NCBI GenBank assembly: GCA_020638995.1
Contig: JACKHM010000001.1
Span: 3,720,001-3,784,000 of the forward strand
DNA from: Planctomycetaceae bacterium
GTDB lineage: Bacteria; Planctomycetota; Planctomycetia; Pirellulales; Pirellulaceae
Reading direction: 5' to 3'
DNA length: 64,000 nt
Shown here: positions 35,346 through 44,793 of the stretch, piece after piece
Layout of the letters: every line of letters starts with the position of its first letter
How positions within the stretch are numbered: position 1 is the first letter of the stretch
Notes under the pieces: generated by a model
The model's database searches: none
Seen by the model: the letters and a program-made list of their open reading frames with translations, nothing else
Told to the model about the DNA's origin: nothing
Translations under genes and position numbers: made by a program

Positions 35346-37910
35346 ATGACGAAAGCGTTATCCAACACACCATTATGGCCCTACATCGGGGTCGTATGTT
35401 GCTTGCTAATATTGACCTTGTTGTCACCAAGATCATGGGACAACGTCGAGGAAGATCCGGTCGCCGCAGTAGAGTCCCAGTCGCAAGCGACGATCACCGC
35501 TCGTGAGATTGCGAGTCCGACGCCAGATGATTCGGCTCCGTACCAAGCGAGCGCGAGAATTGCCCTCAATGCTGAAAATCAGAAGCACGAAGCAACGAAC
35601 GGAGTCGGGGGGCAAGCCACAAACGAGTTGCTTTCGTTAGCGGAGTTTCAAACGGCGCGTCGGGTGGCAAACATTTCGCCGCCTGTGGCTGAACGTGTCG
35701 AGTTTGATCCGTCGCTCGACCATGCGCCGAGCCTTCCATCACCGGATCCAAGTCCGGGCATCCCGCGCATCGAAATCGCACCGCGCCTCACTCCGCCTAC
35801 CGCGGTGACTGAGAGCGTTGCCATCGCTGTATCGCGGAAGGAAGCTGAGACCTCGCCCCATATATCGACGTTTTGGCCGCTACCGCAAAACCTTCTCATG
35901 CGACTCGACCAAGTTGCCAGATACGACGGTTGCCGAGAATGGGCTGATCGAGTCCGTTTCACGTTGAAACAGCTCCACCGCACCGAATCGTTGCACGCAA
36001 GTGAAGTCACCGAGTTCATCGACATCCTGGAGGTCGCGGTGCAGGAGGGCACAGCACTCGCCAAGAATGAAAAGCGGGCCCAGACGCGATCGGAGATCTT
36101 GCGCGCCAACTACTCCGTGGCGCGACGCGTTGAGATCTGGAAGCAAATTCGCGAAGTTGTGCAGGGCCAAACCGTTCCGGTAGCCTTGCGAAGCGACGAT
36201 GATGTTCAGTTGCTTCGCCGTGCTGACGCCGTCGAATCGGCTTTGAAAGGGACGGTTCAAGGCGAGGCGTGGCGAAACTATCTGTTGCTAACGCAACTGC
36301 GGGAAGCCGTGGGGACGCACAACGCACGCACTCAACACCGGCTTGCGCGCCAGATTTTGTCCCGCATGGAATCTGAGTCACTAGCTCCACAACAACTCGA
36401 ATTGCTCCAGTCCTCACCGTTTTCAGATTTGGCGTATGTTTTGAAGCGATGGGCCGACGAACCGGTCGATTGCATGGCGCTGCTAGATGACATTGAAGCT
36501 TATGAAGAGTCGCGTCGCGTTGACGCCGCTCAGTCACTCGCACGGCTGTATCAGAATTCACGGTGGTCGACGAACCCAGAAGTCGAAGAGCTAAGCAGAC
36601 TGCTGAACTCCCACTACCGCAATGCCAACATTCGAGTGGCTATCGCGAGCGATCTGCTCAATCGAATGATCCCCGAAATCGATCCAACCGATGAGGACGT
36701 CGACGAGTACATCCAAGGGACTCGCGTTTATGGAGTGAGCCGCGTTCATACCAAACTTCGGGCGACGTTGGTTCCAGATTCTGTGCGCTGGCGTGTTGGT
36801 GTTGAAGCCAGCGGTGAAGTTACCTCGTCAACAGCAGCCAGCGCGGGACCTGCAACATTCTATAACCAGGCACTTTCGCGCTACCTCGCGCGGAAGCTGT
36901 TGATCGTCGAGAGGAACGGCGTTAGTGTTTGGCGGGCGGAGGCCGAGGCTGATAGCGAGGCTGGACTGACGGGTTTTCAAACTGACTTCGACCGCGTGCC
37001 GATTCTTGGCCGGCTAGCACGAAGCATCGCCCTCGATCAGCATGACAGTCGTTTCCATAGCGCCCGGCGTGAAGCCGAAGAAATGCTGGCCGAACGCGTG
37101 AGCAAGCGCCTCGATGAGGAAGTCCATTCCCGCCTGGAGAAGGCCGAAAAAGAGTTTGACGAAAAACTGTGGTCACCGATGAAGTCGCTGGGTTTGAATC
37201 CGGCAGCGCTCGACTTGCACACCAGCAAAACGCGGTTAATTGGTCGATATCGCTTGGCTGGAGATCACCAACTGGGGGCACACACACCGCGTCCACAAGC
37301 GCCGAGCGACAGTTTGCTAAGCGCGCAACTTCATGAAAGCGCCCTGAATAACATCATCGAACAACTACACCTGGACGGAAAGGAATCCGATCTCCACGAT
37401 CTGTATCGCGAGATCGGCGCGATCTTTGCGCATCCCGAGCTCGAGGCACCCGATGATGTCCCCGAAGGCGTCACAATTCGATTTGCGGATAGCGAACCAA
37501 TTCGGGTCCGTTTCGAGCAGGGACGCGTGATCGTTACCCTTCGCATCGCCGAACTTAGCCGAGGCTGGCGTCACAAGTGGAAAAACTTTGCCGTCCGCGC
37601 CTACTACGTGCCCGACCCGACGCAACTCGATGCCAATCTAGTTCGAGAGGGCTCGATCGAACTCGATGGCGAGCATATTACATCGCTTGATCGTGTTGCT
37701 TTGAGCGGCGTATTCAGCAAGACGCTGTCTCGAAACCGGCCGTTTAACCTGATCAACAAACGAATTGCGCAGAGCGAGTCCCTTCAAGACCTGCAGGTTA
37801 CCCAGTTCGTGGTGACGGAAGGTTGGATCGGGGTCGCGCTCGGTCCGCAATATGGTGCGACAGTTCATCGCATGGCAGTACGACCGGACGGGGACACGTC
37901 GTCACGGTGA
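35346..37910 (+). CDS. Large membrane-anchored protein of unknown function
   Basis: An 854-residue protein with an N-terminal transmembrane anchor (LWPYIGVVCCLLILTLLSP) and a long, Pro/Ser-rich linker to about residue 180. A large folded periplasmic part follows: a helical region (180-440), a mixed region including VYGVSRVHTKLRATLVPDSV (about 455-480), a charged helical segment (EEMLAERVSKRLDEEVHSRL near 580), and a C-terminal beta-rich part (FADSEPIRVRFEQGRVIVTL). No enzyme motif or known domain is recognised. The start has GAGG upstream. It converges on the CvpA-like gene. Confidence 0.8.
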   Translation: MTKALSNTPLWPYIGVVCCLLILTLLSPRSWDNVEEDPVAAVESQSQATITAREIASPTPDDSAPYQASARIALNAENQKHEATNGVGGQATNELLSLAEFQTARRVANISPPVAERVEFDPSLDHAPSLPSPDPSPGIPRIEIAPRLTPPTAVTESVAIAVSRKEAETSPHISTFWPLPQNLLMRLDQVARYDGCREWADRVRFTLKQLHRTESLHASEVTEFIDILEVAVQEGTALAKNEKRAQTRSEILRANYSVARRVEIWKQIREVVQGQTVPVALRSDDDVQLLRRADAVESALKGTVQGEAWRNYLLLTQLREAVGTHNARTQHRLARQILSRMESESLAPQQLELLQSSPFSDLAYVLKRWADEPVDCMALLDDIEAYEESRRVDAAQSLARLYQNSRWSTNPEVEELSRLLNSHYRNANIRVAIASDLLNRMIPEIDPTDEDVDEYIQGTRVYGVSRVHTKLRATLVPDSVRWRVGVEASGEVTSSTAASAGPATFYNQALSRYLARKLLIVERNGVSVWRAEAEADSEAGLTGFQTDFDRVPILGRLARSIALDQHDSRFHSARREAEEMLAERVSKRLDEEVHSRLEKAEKEFDEKLWSPMKSLGLNPAALDLHTSKTRLIGRYRLAGDHQLGAHTPRPQAPSDSLLSAQLHESALNNIIEQLHLDGKESDLHDLYREIGAIFAHPELEAPDDVPEGVTIRFADSEPIRVRFEQGRVIVTLRIAELSRGWRHKWKNFAVRAYYVPDPTQLDANLVREGSIELDGEHITSLDRVALSGVFSKTLSRNRPFNLINKRIAQSESLQDLQVTQFVVTEGWIGVALGPQYGATVHRMAVRPDGDTSSR

Positions 37911-37969
37911 GGAAGAGCACCAATTGTTTCGGTCTTTACTGCCACGCCATAAGCCCGCTACGTTTCCGC

Positions 37970-38893
37970 TCATGGAACCGCCTCAGCCTCTGTAAGTAAT
38001 TTCGACATCTCGCCGATGAACTCTGGCTGGTCCAGCAGTTTGAGGATCGTCGGATTTCTCATCAAGGACATCGCGTTTCGCGGATCAATCGGCTGGCCAG
38101 AGTGAAGGACTTGTTGAATCTCGGTATCCGAACTTAGTGAGTCAATCGCGTCACGCATCGCGGGACGTTGCTTCAGCTGTTCGATCCTCTGAGAATCCAG
38201 CACCTGACTTAACTTTTTCGGGTCGCTGGCGAGTTTCATACCCCCGTGGATTCGCGATAACTGTGGAACACGCTGAAAAGGGTTAAATTCAACCACCATT
38301 GGTCCCACTCGACTTTCGCGAGTTTTTGCTGCGACTTCCACAACTCGCTGAGACACCGCTCGCCCAAGTGCGTCATTTTGCGCGCGTGCGGCTAACCGCT
38401 TCTTTGCCATCGGTTCGACCACCAAGATACCACCTAAGAGCAACAGCATAATGCCGGTTCCTTGTACGCCACCGAACAAGAATCCCGCCCATCGGTTTGC
38501 CGCCCCTAGCCGTGGTCGGTCGCGTAGCAACAACCGGGCGACGATCGCCGTAATGAACACCGTCCCAATCGTGATTCCAAGTCCGAAGATACCAATGCTC
38601 ACAACGCGACTCAGCAAGCCCGTGGTACCGAAAAAATTAGCGACCTGCGGCTCGTAAGTTCTCCCAAGGTGCGGAGCATATGCCACCGCTATGCCCGCGC
38701 CTCCGATGAACCCGGCTAGTTTCGCAGCGCCCACTCGATATCCGCTGAAGCCGGAAATCGTCACAGCCCCGAACACCGACGCGGCAACATGATCCCCCCG
38801 CATCCAGAAATACGAGATGGCCGCCGTGAACAGACCAATCACGGGCATCCAAAGCGGAATGCCGCACGACTCGTCATGGGGATTCGTAGTCAT
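37970..38893 (-). CDS. CvpA-family membrane protein
   Basis: A 307-residue protein with four or more predicted transmembrane segments in the first 170 residues. The region resembles CvpA (SGYRVGAAKLAGFIGGAGIA; ANRWAGFLFGGVQGTGIMLL), followed by a long soluble tail ending in IGEMSKLLTEAEAVP. CvpA-type proteins are linked to colicin V production, envelope homeostasis and stress; the precise function is unsettled. The start at 38893 (MTTNPHDES) is preferred over an in-frame ATG 18 codons upstream. Confidence 0.75.
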   Translation of the reverse strand: MTTNPHDESCGIPLWMPVIGLFTAAISYFWMRGDHVAASVFGAVTISGFSGYRVGAAKLAGFIGGAGIAVAYAPHLGRTYEPQVANFFGTTGLLSRVVSIGIFGLGITIGTVFITAIVARLLLRDRPRLGAANRWAGFLFGGVQGTGIMLLLLGGILVVEPMAKKRLAARAQNDALGRAVSQRVVEVAAKTRESRVGPMVVEFNPFQRVPQLSRIHGGMKLASDPKKLSQVLDSQRIEQLKQRPAMRDAIDSLSSDTEIQQVLHSGQPIDPRNAMSLMRNPTILKLLDQPEFIGEMSKLLTEAEAVP

Positions 38894-39211
38894 AGGTTCT
38901 CGCTTATAGGTTGAGGGACGAGCAGCGACAGGACTGGGACATGCCACGCTGCGAAGGCTTTCTCAAAAAGAAGCAAAAGCACACCGAAAGATAGCACTTT
39001 GACGGGAAGCTGGTCGTCCCAATCATCATTAATCGCGGCGTGCCGCAGCGAAGAATCCCACTTCGTCTCCCCCGCGTTGCCGTTCGTCAACACCTCGGCG
39101 CTACGCATCCCGTCGCAGGGGTCTTGCGTCGCGGAATTCCAACACGATCATGGGATCTTGTTGAAAAAGGGAAACGCTGCCCCGCGCCTCATATTACAGG
39201 GAGATCCACCA
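38894..39211. other. Divergent intergenic region
   Basis: This 318-bp region separates the CvpA-like gene (minus) from the dehydrogenase operon (plus). The plus frame of the dehydrogenase is open through it, but the encoded residues have no family resemblance, so I treat it as non-coding. Confidence 0.5.
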
Positions 39212-40168
39212 TTGTTCGCCGGACACATGTACGCACCTAAAAAGGTCAAGTTAGTCGATGTTCCTGAACAGTCGCTTGAAGGAGAAGGCGAGATCCTGTT
39301 CCAGCCGGAATTGGCGTGCTTATGCGGGTCGGACTTGCTGTACTTCGAGGGTGACTACCAAGAACACATGCCGAAGATCGGCCAGTCGCTGCACGAAATG
39401 ATTGGTCGCGTCGTGGAAACGACAGGCAAAAAATTCAATGTCGGTGATCGCGTGTTATGCGTGCCGATCGAGCACTACGGTTTTTACGAACGCTTTCGTG
39501 TTAGTGAAAAGCGAGCGATTCCGATTGATTCCCGTCCGCCAGAGGACCAGGCACTCCTGGCACAGCCGCTTGGCACGGTTTTATTCGGAATGAAGAAAGT
39601 GCCGAGCGTTCTGGACAAGGACGTTGTGATCCTCGGGCAAGGACCAATCGGTCAGCTCTTTAACGGCGCGCTGAGAAACCTCGGCGCTCGGCAGATCATC
39701 GGTGTCGATCCGCTTGATGCTCGTTTGGAAGTTAGCCGCAAAATGGGAGCGACCGCGACCATCAATCCCGACCGCGATCGCATCGTGGACGTCGTACGTG
39801 AACTGACCGGCGGCGCGATGGCAGACTTGGTCGTCGAAGCCGTCGGACATCGCGAACATCGAATCAACGACTGCTTCAATTTGGTGCGTTACGGCGGCGA
39901 CATACTCTTCTTTGGTGTGCCAACATCAAAGATCGACGATGTGCACTGGCGAATCATCTTCGACAAAAATGCTTCCATCCATACCAGCATCGGCCCTAGC
40001 TTTGAGCGAGACTTCCCCCTCGCGATGCAGTGGATTGCCGAGCAACGGATCGATGTCACACCCTGCATCACACATCAGTTGCCCTTGGATCAGATTCAAG
40101 AAGCTTTCGACATTTTTGCAGAGCGACGCGATGGAGCAATCAAGGTCTTTGTCGACTTTCCTCGCTGA
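39212..40168 (+). CDS. Zinc-type medium-chain dehydrogenase
   Basis: A 318-residue MDR alcohol/polyol dehydrogenase. The family start is APKKVKLVDVPE; the catalytic zinc region is ACLCGSDLLYF with LHEMIGRVV, and the NAD motif is VILGQGPIGQLF. The four-Cys structural-zinc lobe is absent. I favour the TTG at 39212, which has GGGAG eight bases upstream, or the ATG at 39227; starts further upstream add non-homologous residues. Its TGA shares one base with the ATG of the transporter gene (TGATG at 40166-40170), so translation is coupled. Context suggests sugar or sugar-alcohol oxidation. Confidence 0.85.
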   Translation: MFAGHMYAPKKVKLVDVPEQSLEGEGEILFQPELACLCGSDLLYFEGDYQEHMPKIGQSLHEMIGRVVETTGKKFNVGDRVLCVPIEHYGFYERFRVSEKRAIPIDSRPPEDQALLAQPLGTVLFGMKKVPSVLDKDVVILGQGPIGQLFNGALRNLGARQIIGVDPLDARLEVSRKMGATATINPDRDRIVDVVRELTGGAMADLVVEAVGHREHRINDCFNLVRYGGDILFFGVPTSKIDDVHWRIIFDKNASIHTSIGPSFERDFPLAMQWIAEQRIDVTPCITHQLPLDQIQEAFDIFAERRDGAIKVFVDFPR

Positions 40169-41112
40169 TGAGTTCTGAACCAGAATCTCTCAAGCGGCAT
40201 GAAATTGAACCAGTCAGCATCAAGACGGCGGCCCTGGCACTTTTGACAGTGGCCCTGTGGGGCGCCAACCCCGCGGCTGTCAGCTACAGCGTCGATACAT
40301 TGCCCCCGATCGCCGTCGCTGCCTTGCGATTCGCGATGGCGACGGTGTTTATGCTGTTTTGGTGCTACGTCGAAGGCTGTGGATTGAAGCTGCACAATGG
40401 GCAGCGCGGACCGGCGCTGATTGCAGGCATTTTGCTGTTTCTGCAAATCGCCACATTCAATGTCGGAGTGACGATGTCCAATTCTTCTCATGCGTCGATG
40501 ATGATTAACACCTTCGTGTTCTGGGTCGTAGTGATCGAGCACTTCATTACAAAGGCAGATCGGCTAAGTTCCCGCAAGTTAATCGGATTGTGCGTTGCGT
40601 TTGGAGGCGTTCTCCTTCTGTTGCTTCGCAGCGATGCAACCGCGGTGGTCGCGTCTCGCGATCAGCCAACGCTCGTCGGCGATGCTATCCTGATGTGCAG
40701 CGCTGGCATCTTGGCGTGGAAAGTAATCTATGTGCGATATGCCTTGAAGTTCGTCGAGCCAGGCAAGCTGATCTTTTGGCACGATCTCGTGGGAGTAATA
40801 TGCTTTGTGATTTGTAGCGCGTCATTGGAATCGGTCAAATTCGGAGGTTTTACGACACCTGCCGTCTTGGCGTTGATTTATCAAGGCGTCTTTGTAGCGG
40901 GCATCTGTTTTGCGCTACAGGCAGTGCTCTTGCGTCATCACTCGGCGTCGCAGATTGCCATCTTCAGTTTCGCGACACCGCTGTTTGGCGTTGGCACCGG
41001 GATTCTGCTGCGGGGCGATCAAATGACGCCGATGCTTGTTGTTGCGGCAGTGTGCGTCGCGATTGGTATACTGCTGGTCAATCTCAAAAAGACTGTTGGC
41101 GTTGACGACTAA
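40168..41112 (+). CDS. EamA/DMT-superfamily transporter
   Basis: A 314-residue inner-membrane protein with ten predicted transmembrane segments in two EamA repeats (AALALLTVALWGANPAAVSY; DAILMCSAGILAWKVIYVRY). The start is the ATG overlapping the preceding TGA. EamA proteins export or import amino acids, sugars and related metabolites. Here it sits between a dehydrogenase and a fuconolactonase-like hydrolase and probably moves their substrate or product. Confidence 0.9.
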   Translation: MSSEPESLKRHEIEPVSIKTAALALLTVALWGANPAAVSYSVDTLPPIAVAALRFAMATVFMLFWCYVEGCGLKLHNGQRGPALIAGILLFLQIATFNVGVTMSNSSHASMMINTFVFWVVVIEHFITKADRLSSRKLIGLCVAFGGVLLLLLRSDATAVVASRDQPTLVGDAILMCSAGILAWKVIYVRYALKFVEPGKLIFWHDLVGVICFVICSASLESVKFGGFTTPAVLALIYQGVFVAGICFALQAVLLRHHSASQIAIFSFATPLFGVGTGILLRGDQMTPMLVVAAVCVAIGILLVNLKKTVGVDD

Positions 41113-41148
41113 ACGCATACAGATGACTGCGAAAAAGGAAACTCACGA

Positions 41149-41979
41149 ATGCAGGTCGATAGCCACCATCACTTCTGGAAGTACGAGGCCGCTGAATATG
41201 GTTGGATAAGTCCCGAGATGTCGGTCTTAAAACGAGATTTCCTGCCGACGTATCTCCTCGAGGAGATACGTGGCACGGGGATCGATGGCGTCATTTCCGT
41301 TCAAGCGAGACAAACGGAGGAGGAAACGAACTGGCTGCTCGCTATGGCCGCCGAACATGAGTTTATCCGTGGAGTCGTCGGTTGGGTGCCGCTGGCTTCC
41401 AAGGACATCCGCTCGGTGCTGGAGCCACTCGCTCAGTCCTCGTGGTTAAAGGGCGTGCGACACGTCGTCCAGGACGAACCTGACGATGGGTTTATATTGA
41501 ACGCGGACTTTAATCGCGGCATCTCGGAACTGGGACGGTTCGGATTGATCTATGACATTTTGATCTATGCCAAACATCTGGCCAATTCGATTCGCTTCGT
41601 GGACCAACATCCGGCACAGTCGTTCGTGGTTGATCACATCGCCAAGCCAACGATCCGGTCGGACGAATTCCATCAGACGTGGGCCGACGAAATGCGAGAG
41701 CTCGCGCGCCGAGAGCACGTTGTTTGTAAATTCTCGGGCGTTGTTACCGAAGTTCGTGACGCAAGCTGGTCGACGGACTCAATTCGACCCTATTGGGAAG
41801 TTGCACTCGAAGCGTTTGGCCCCAACCGGCTGATGTTCGGCAGCGACTGGCCCGTCTGCTTGCTTCGCAGCGAGTACTCGAAGTGGGTTTCTACGGTTCG
41901 CGAATTGATCTCGGAGTTGTCACCCACCGAACAGGCAGAAATTATGGGTGCGACGGCGTGCCGCACCTATGAGCTTTGA
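41149..41979 (+). CDS. Amidohydrolase, L-fuconolactonase-like
   Basis: A 276-residue TIM-barrel hydrolase of the amidohydrolase_2/COG3618 group. Key features are VDSHHHFWKY at the N-terminus, GVRHVVQDEPDDGF, FVVDHIAKP with a candidate catalytic His, and FGSDWPVCLL near the end. This group includes L-fucono-1,5-lactonase. It begins 37 bp after the transporter and completes an apparent three-gene operon: sugar dehydrogenase, transporter, lactonase. Its specificity for fucose is inferred from family, not shown. Confidence 0.87.
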   Translation: MQVDSHHHFWKYEAAEYGWISPEMSVLKRDFLPTYLLEEIRGTGIDGVISVQARQTEEETNWLLAMAAEHEFIRGVVGWVPLASKDIRSVLEPLAQSSWLKGVRHVVQDEPDDGFILNADFNRGISELGRFGLIYDILIYAKHLANSIRFVDQHPAQSFVVDHIAKPTIRSDEFHQTWADEMRELARREHVVCKFSGVVTEVRDASWSTDSIRPYWEVALEAFGPNRLMFGSDWPVCLLRSEYSKWVSTVRELISELSPTEQAEIMGATACRTYEL

Positions 41980-42078
41980 ATGTCTATTCTTGATCCGTAC
42001 TGCCGCAAGTGTGGTCGGGTTTGCTAGAATCGGACGGCATTAGATTATGTCCCGCCTGCCACCCGAGTTGAAATCGTC

Positions 42079-43299
42079 ATGGCGCCTCCCAAGTCAACCG
42101 TAAAGCCAGCCCCGAAAGACCCGCGGGCACAGTTGCTCGACCTTGAAGTCAAAGACGCACAGCTAATCTTCAAGACGGTCTGGGAAGACCTGGAGGAAGA
42201 GTATGGGCACGAAAATCTGCGTTTTCCGAAGGAGATCATCTTGCTGGGCGGAGCACCCGGCTCGGGCAAAGGCACCCACACACGATTCATCATGTCGGCT
42301 CGGGGATTCACGTGTCCTCCGATCGTCATCAGCGATCTGCTGACGACGCCTGCGGCCGAAAAGATCAAAGAACAAGGCGGAATGGTCGGCGACAAGGAGG
42401 TCGTCGGCATTTTGCTTCGCAAGCTGCTCGAACCAGATTTCCGTGATGGTGCCGTTCTGGACGGATTTCCCCGGACTCAGGTTCAGGTCGAGTGTCTCAA
42501 GATGTTGGTCGACAAGATCAACCAGCTTCATAATGAGTTCGCCAGCACGCATCTGGCGATTAATTTTCGACGCCCGACGATCCACGCAATGGTGCTCTTT
42601 GTTAGCGAACACACGAGTATTGAACGCCAAATCAAACGTGGTAATGAAATCGCCGCTCACAACCAGGAAGTCGCCGAGACCGGTGTCGGAAGACTAATTG
42701 AACAGCGTGCGACCGACTTAACACGCGAGACGGCGAGTCGCCGGTATCGAGTCTTCAAAGAGAAGACCTGGGACGCATTGAGTTCGCTCAAGGAGTTGTA
42801 TCACTACCATTTTATTAACGCCGAAGGCCCAATTACCGAAGTCGAGGAGAATATTCTCAAGGAACTGCAGTATCAAAGTTCCTTAGAACTGGAGCCGCGG
42901 ACTTTCGACCGCTTGCGACCGTTGCCGCTCGCCGAGGAAATCACACTTCACGCCCGACAGGAGTTGGTAAAACGACTCGACAGTTACGAACTCGAGCATA
43001 CTGAGTTGTTCCAGCGAACGGTCGAGATCATTCGGACCAAGTTCATGCCCATCATCACGCGCCACGCGCTGTCGGGTCGTGCCCACGTGAACTCCGAAGA
43101 TCCCTTATTCGAAGATCCGCTCGCCATTGCGATGCTGATCGACATCTTCTCGGAACGCGGCTTTCACGCCGTCGTGGATAAACACATTCGCGAAGTTCCC
43201 GATCGAGTTGACTTGGAAACCGGCCAGATTCGTGCCTTCACCAAGTTCATCTATCGCATCCAGATCAATTTCCGCGGATCTGAAATTCGGCGAGGCTAG
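42079..43299 (+). CDS. Adenylate-kinase-like nucleoside monophosphate kinase with long C-terminal extension
   Basis: A 406-residue protein. Residues about 50-250 match the adenylate kinase fold: P-loop GGAPGSGKGTHT, the NMP-binding region GDKEVVGILLRKLL, and DGFPRTQVQ. The LID is a variant (SIERQIKRGNEIAAHN) without the Cys4 zinc site. Residues about 250-406 form a helical extension not found in normal adenylate kinase (about 215 residues), ending in FTKFIYRIQINFRG. The N-terminal 40 residues are Lys/Pro-rich. The role of the extension is unknown. It stands alone between two intergenic regions. Confidence 0.85.
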   Translation: MAPPKSTVKPAPKDPRAQLLDLEVKDAQLIFKTVWEDLEEEYGHENLRFPKEIILLGGAPGSGKGTHTRFIMSARGFTCPPIVISDLLTTPAAEKIKEQGGMVGDKEVVGILLRKLLEPDFRDGAVLDGFPRTQVQVECLKMLVDKINQLHNEFASTHLAINFRRPTIHAMVLFVSEHTSIERQIKRGNEIAAHNQEVAETGVGRLIEQRATDLTRETASRRYRVFKEKTWDALSSLKELYHYHFINAEGPITEVEENILKELQYQSSLELEPRTFDRLRPLPLAEEITLHARQELVKRLDSYELEHTELFQRTVEIIRTKFMPIITRHALSGRAHVNSEDPLFEDPLAIAMLIDIFSERGFHAVVDKHIREVPDRVDLETGQIRAFTKFIYRIQINFRGSEIRRG

Positions 43300-43426
43300 T
43301 GTTTTGTTACAACCAGAAGCGTCAGGGCCTCTGGCTGTACGAGTGCCTCCCAAGTCGAATCGGGGAGCGGCGTTGCGCAGGTCGATCCCACGGCCCGCAA
43401 CCCGCTAACGATGCGGTAACAAAACA
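43300..43426. repeat. MITE-like intergenic element (repeat copy B)
   Basis: About 127 bp bounded by an 11-bp perfect inverted repeat, TGTTTTGTTAC (43300-43310) and GTAACAAAACA (43416-43426). Inside are a CCAGA/TCTGG hairpin (43313-43334) and the 55-bp core (43349-43403) shared with the copy at 34891-34945. There is no coding capacity. No clear target-site duplication is seen. The shape fits a miniature transposable element or REP-like repeat. Confidence 0.6.
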
Positions 43427-43461
43427 ACAGGCGATTCTTTTACGCCTTGCGAGTTTGTAGC

Positions 43462-44793
43462 ATGGTTGACGATACAAATCCTGTGAACCCACGACGCACA
43501 GCCGTACTGCTCGTCGCAACCTGTGCGCTATTGATTCGACTAGCATTCATCATGACAAGCGCCGATGAGTTGCGTGCCGATCCGGACGCTTATCGTGCGA
43601 TTGCCGAGAATCTGCGTCAAAACGCGATTTACGGTTCGACCTCGTCTCCCACGGCTTTTCGACCACCTCTTTATCCCGTCCTGCTTGCGGTGTTGGCAGT
43701 CAGCGGCAAAGTTACGCCAGCACTCGTCGCGGGCGTTCATTTGCTATTTGGTGTCATTACCGTCCTGTTGACTTTCGTGCTAGGGCATCACTGGCGCCTC
43801 GGTCGCTGGTCTTATGCCGCCGCGGGGCTCGTCGCGGTCGATCCCCTGCTGCTCAATCAATCGGCACTGGTGATGACCGAGACGCTTGCAACTTTGTTAG
43901 CCACAGCCGGCTTGTTGGCATTGGCATCATGGGACCGGCAACCGTCGATGCTCCGCACTTTAATGGCGGGCCTCATCTTCGGCTTGGCTTGTCTTTGTCG
44001 GCCAACATTCGTGCCATGGTTGGGGCTGTGTATCGTGGCCACGATCGTCTCAAGATGCAGTTCGTGGAAGTTGTCAGCGTTGCTTGCCCCAACTTTGAAT
44101 GCGGTTGCGTTTGGTTTGTCAGCCGCGCTCGTCATATCGCCGTGGGTCGTGCGGAACATGTTAGTCTTTGGAGTTCCTAAACTAACGACGACTCATGGTG
44201 GCTATACCGTGTTGCTGGGAAACAACCCTGGCTTCTATCGCTACCTGCGCGATGCACCCCGAGGTACGACTTGGGACTCGACGGAACTAGCAGACGTTTG
44301 GGAGGCCCGCCGCTACGTGAAATCACCTGACGAATTGCTGTGGAAGACGCCGCACGAAGTTAGCAAGCAGCCCATCCATCGCACAGAATTTGAGGACGAC
44401 GATTTTGCATATTCGCTAGCAGAGCGCTACATCAGGGACGACCCGGGCATGTTTGCCTACTCGTGCATAATTCGTGTAAACCGACTTTGGCAGCTCGCGC
44501 CGTACAGAACGACCGGCAGCGAATCCACTGCTCGCATGTTGATGCGTATCCTCATTGGTTGTTGGTACGGGGCTCTTTTTCTGCTAGCGATAGTGGCAAT
44601 GTCCTCTCTACGATCTCAAATGTTTGGTCGGCCGTTCATTTGGGGGCTGCTGCTGTGTGTCGCCTTCACGTGCGTCCATACACTGTATTGGAGCAACATG
44701 CGCATGCGTGCGCCATTAATGCCTTACGTGTGCTTGCTAGCGGCGTCCGGAATGGCGCGTATCTCGACTTATCTTAGGGACCGCAAGCCATGA
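43462..44793 (+). CDS. GT-C glycosyltransferase (ArnT/PMT-like membrane protein)
   Basis: A 443-residue polytopic membrane protein with around ten predicted transmembrane segments. The first periplasmic loop contains ELRADPDAYRAIAENL, an acidic motif of lipid-linked-sugar GT-C transferases, followed by FRPPLYPVLLA. It resembles family 39/83 enzymes that move a sugar from a polyprenyl carrier to protein or lipid A-type acceptors. The start at 43462 (MVDDTNPVN) is preferred; five upstream codons are possible. Context with LptD and DgkA supports cell-envelope glycosylation. Confidence 0.82.
   Translation: MVDDTNPVNPRRTAVLLVATCALLIRLAFIMTSADELRADPDAYRAIAENLRQNAIYGSTSSPTAFRPPLYPVLLAVLAVSGKVTPALVAGVHLLFGVITVLLTFVLGHHWRLGRWSYAAAGLVAVDPLLLNQSALVMTETLATLLATAGLLALASWDRQPSMLRTLMAGLIFGLACLCRPTFVPWLGLCIVATIVSRCSSWKLSALLAPTLNAVAFGLSAALVISPWVVRNMLVFGVPKLTTTHGGYTVLLGNNPGFYRYLRDAPRGTTWDSTELADVWEARRYVKSPDELLWKTPHEVSKQPIHRTEFEDDDFAYSLAERYIRDDPGMFAYSCIIRVNRLWQLAPYRTTGSESTARMLMRILIGCWYGALFLLAIVAMSSLRSQMFGRPFIWGLLLCVAFTCVHTLYWSNMRMRAPLMPYVCLLAASGMARISTYLRDRKP

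Noticed and set aside
38999..39211. N-terminal extension of the medium-chain dehydrogenase
   Set aside because: Open frame but residues unlike the family, and a better ribosome site exists at TTG 39212.
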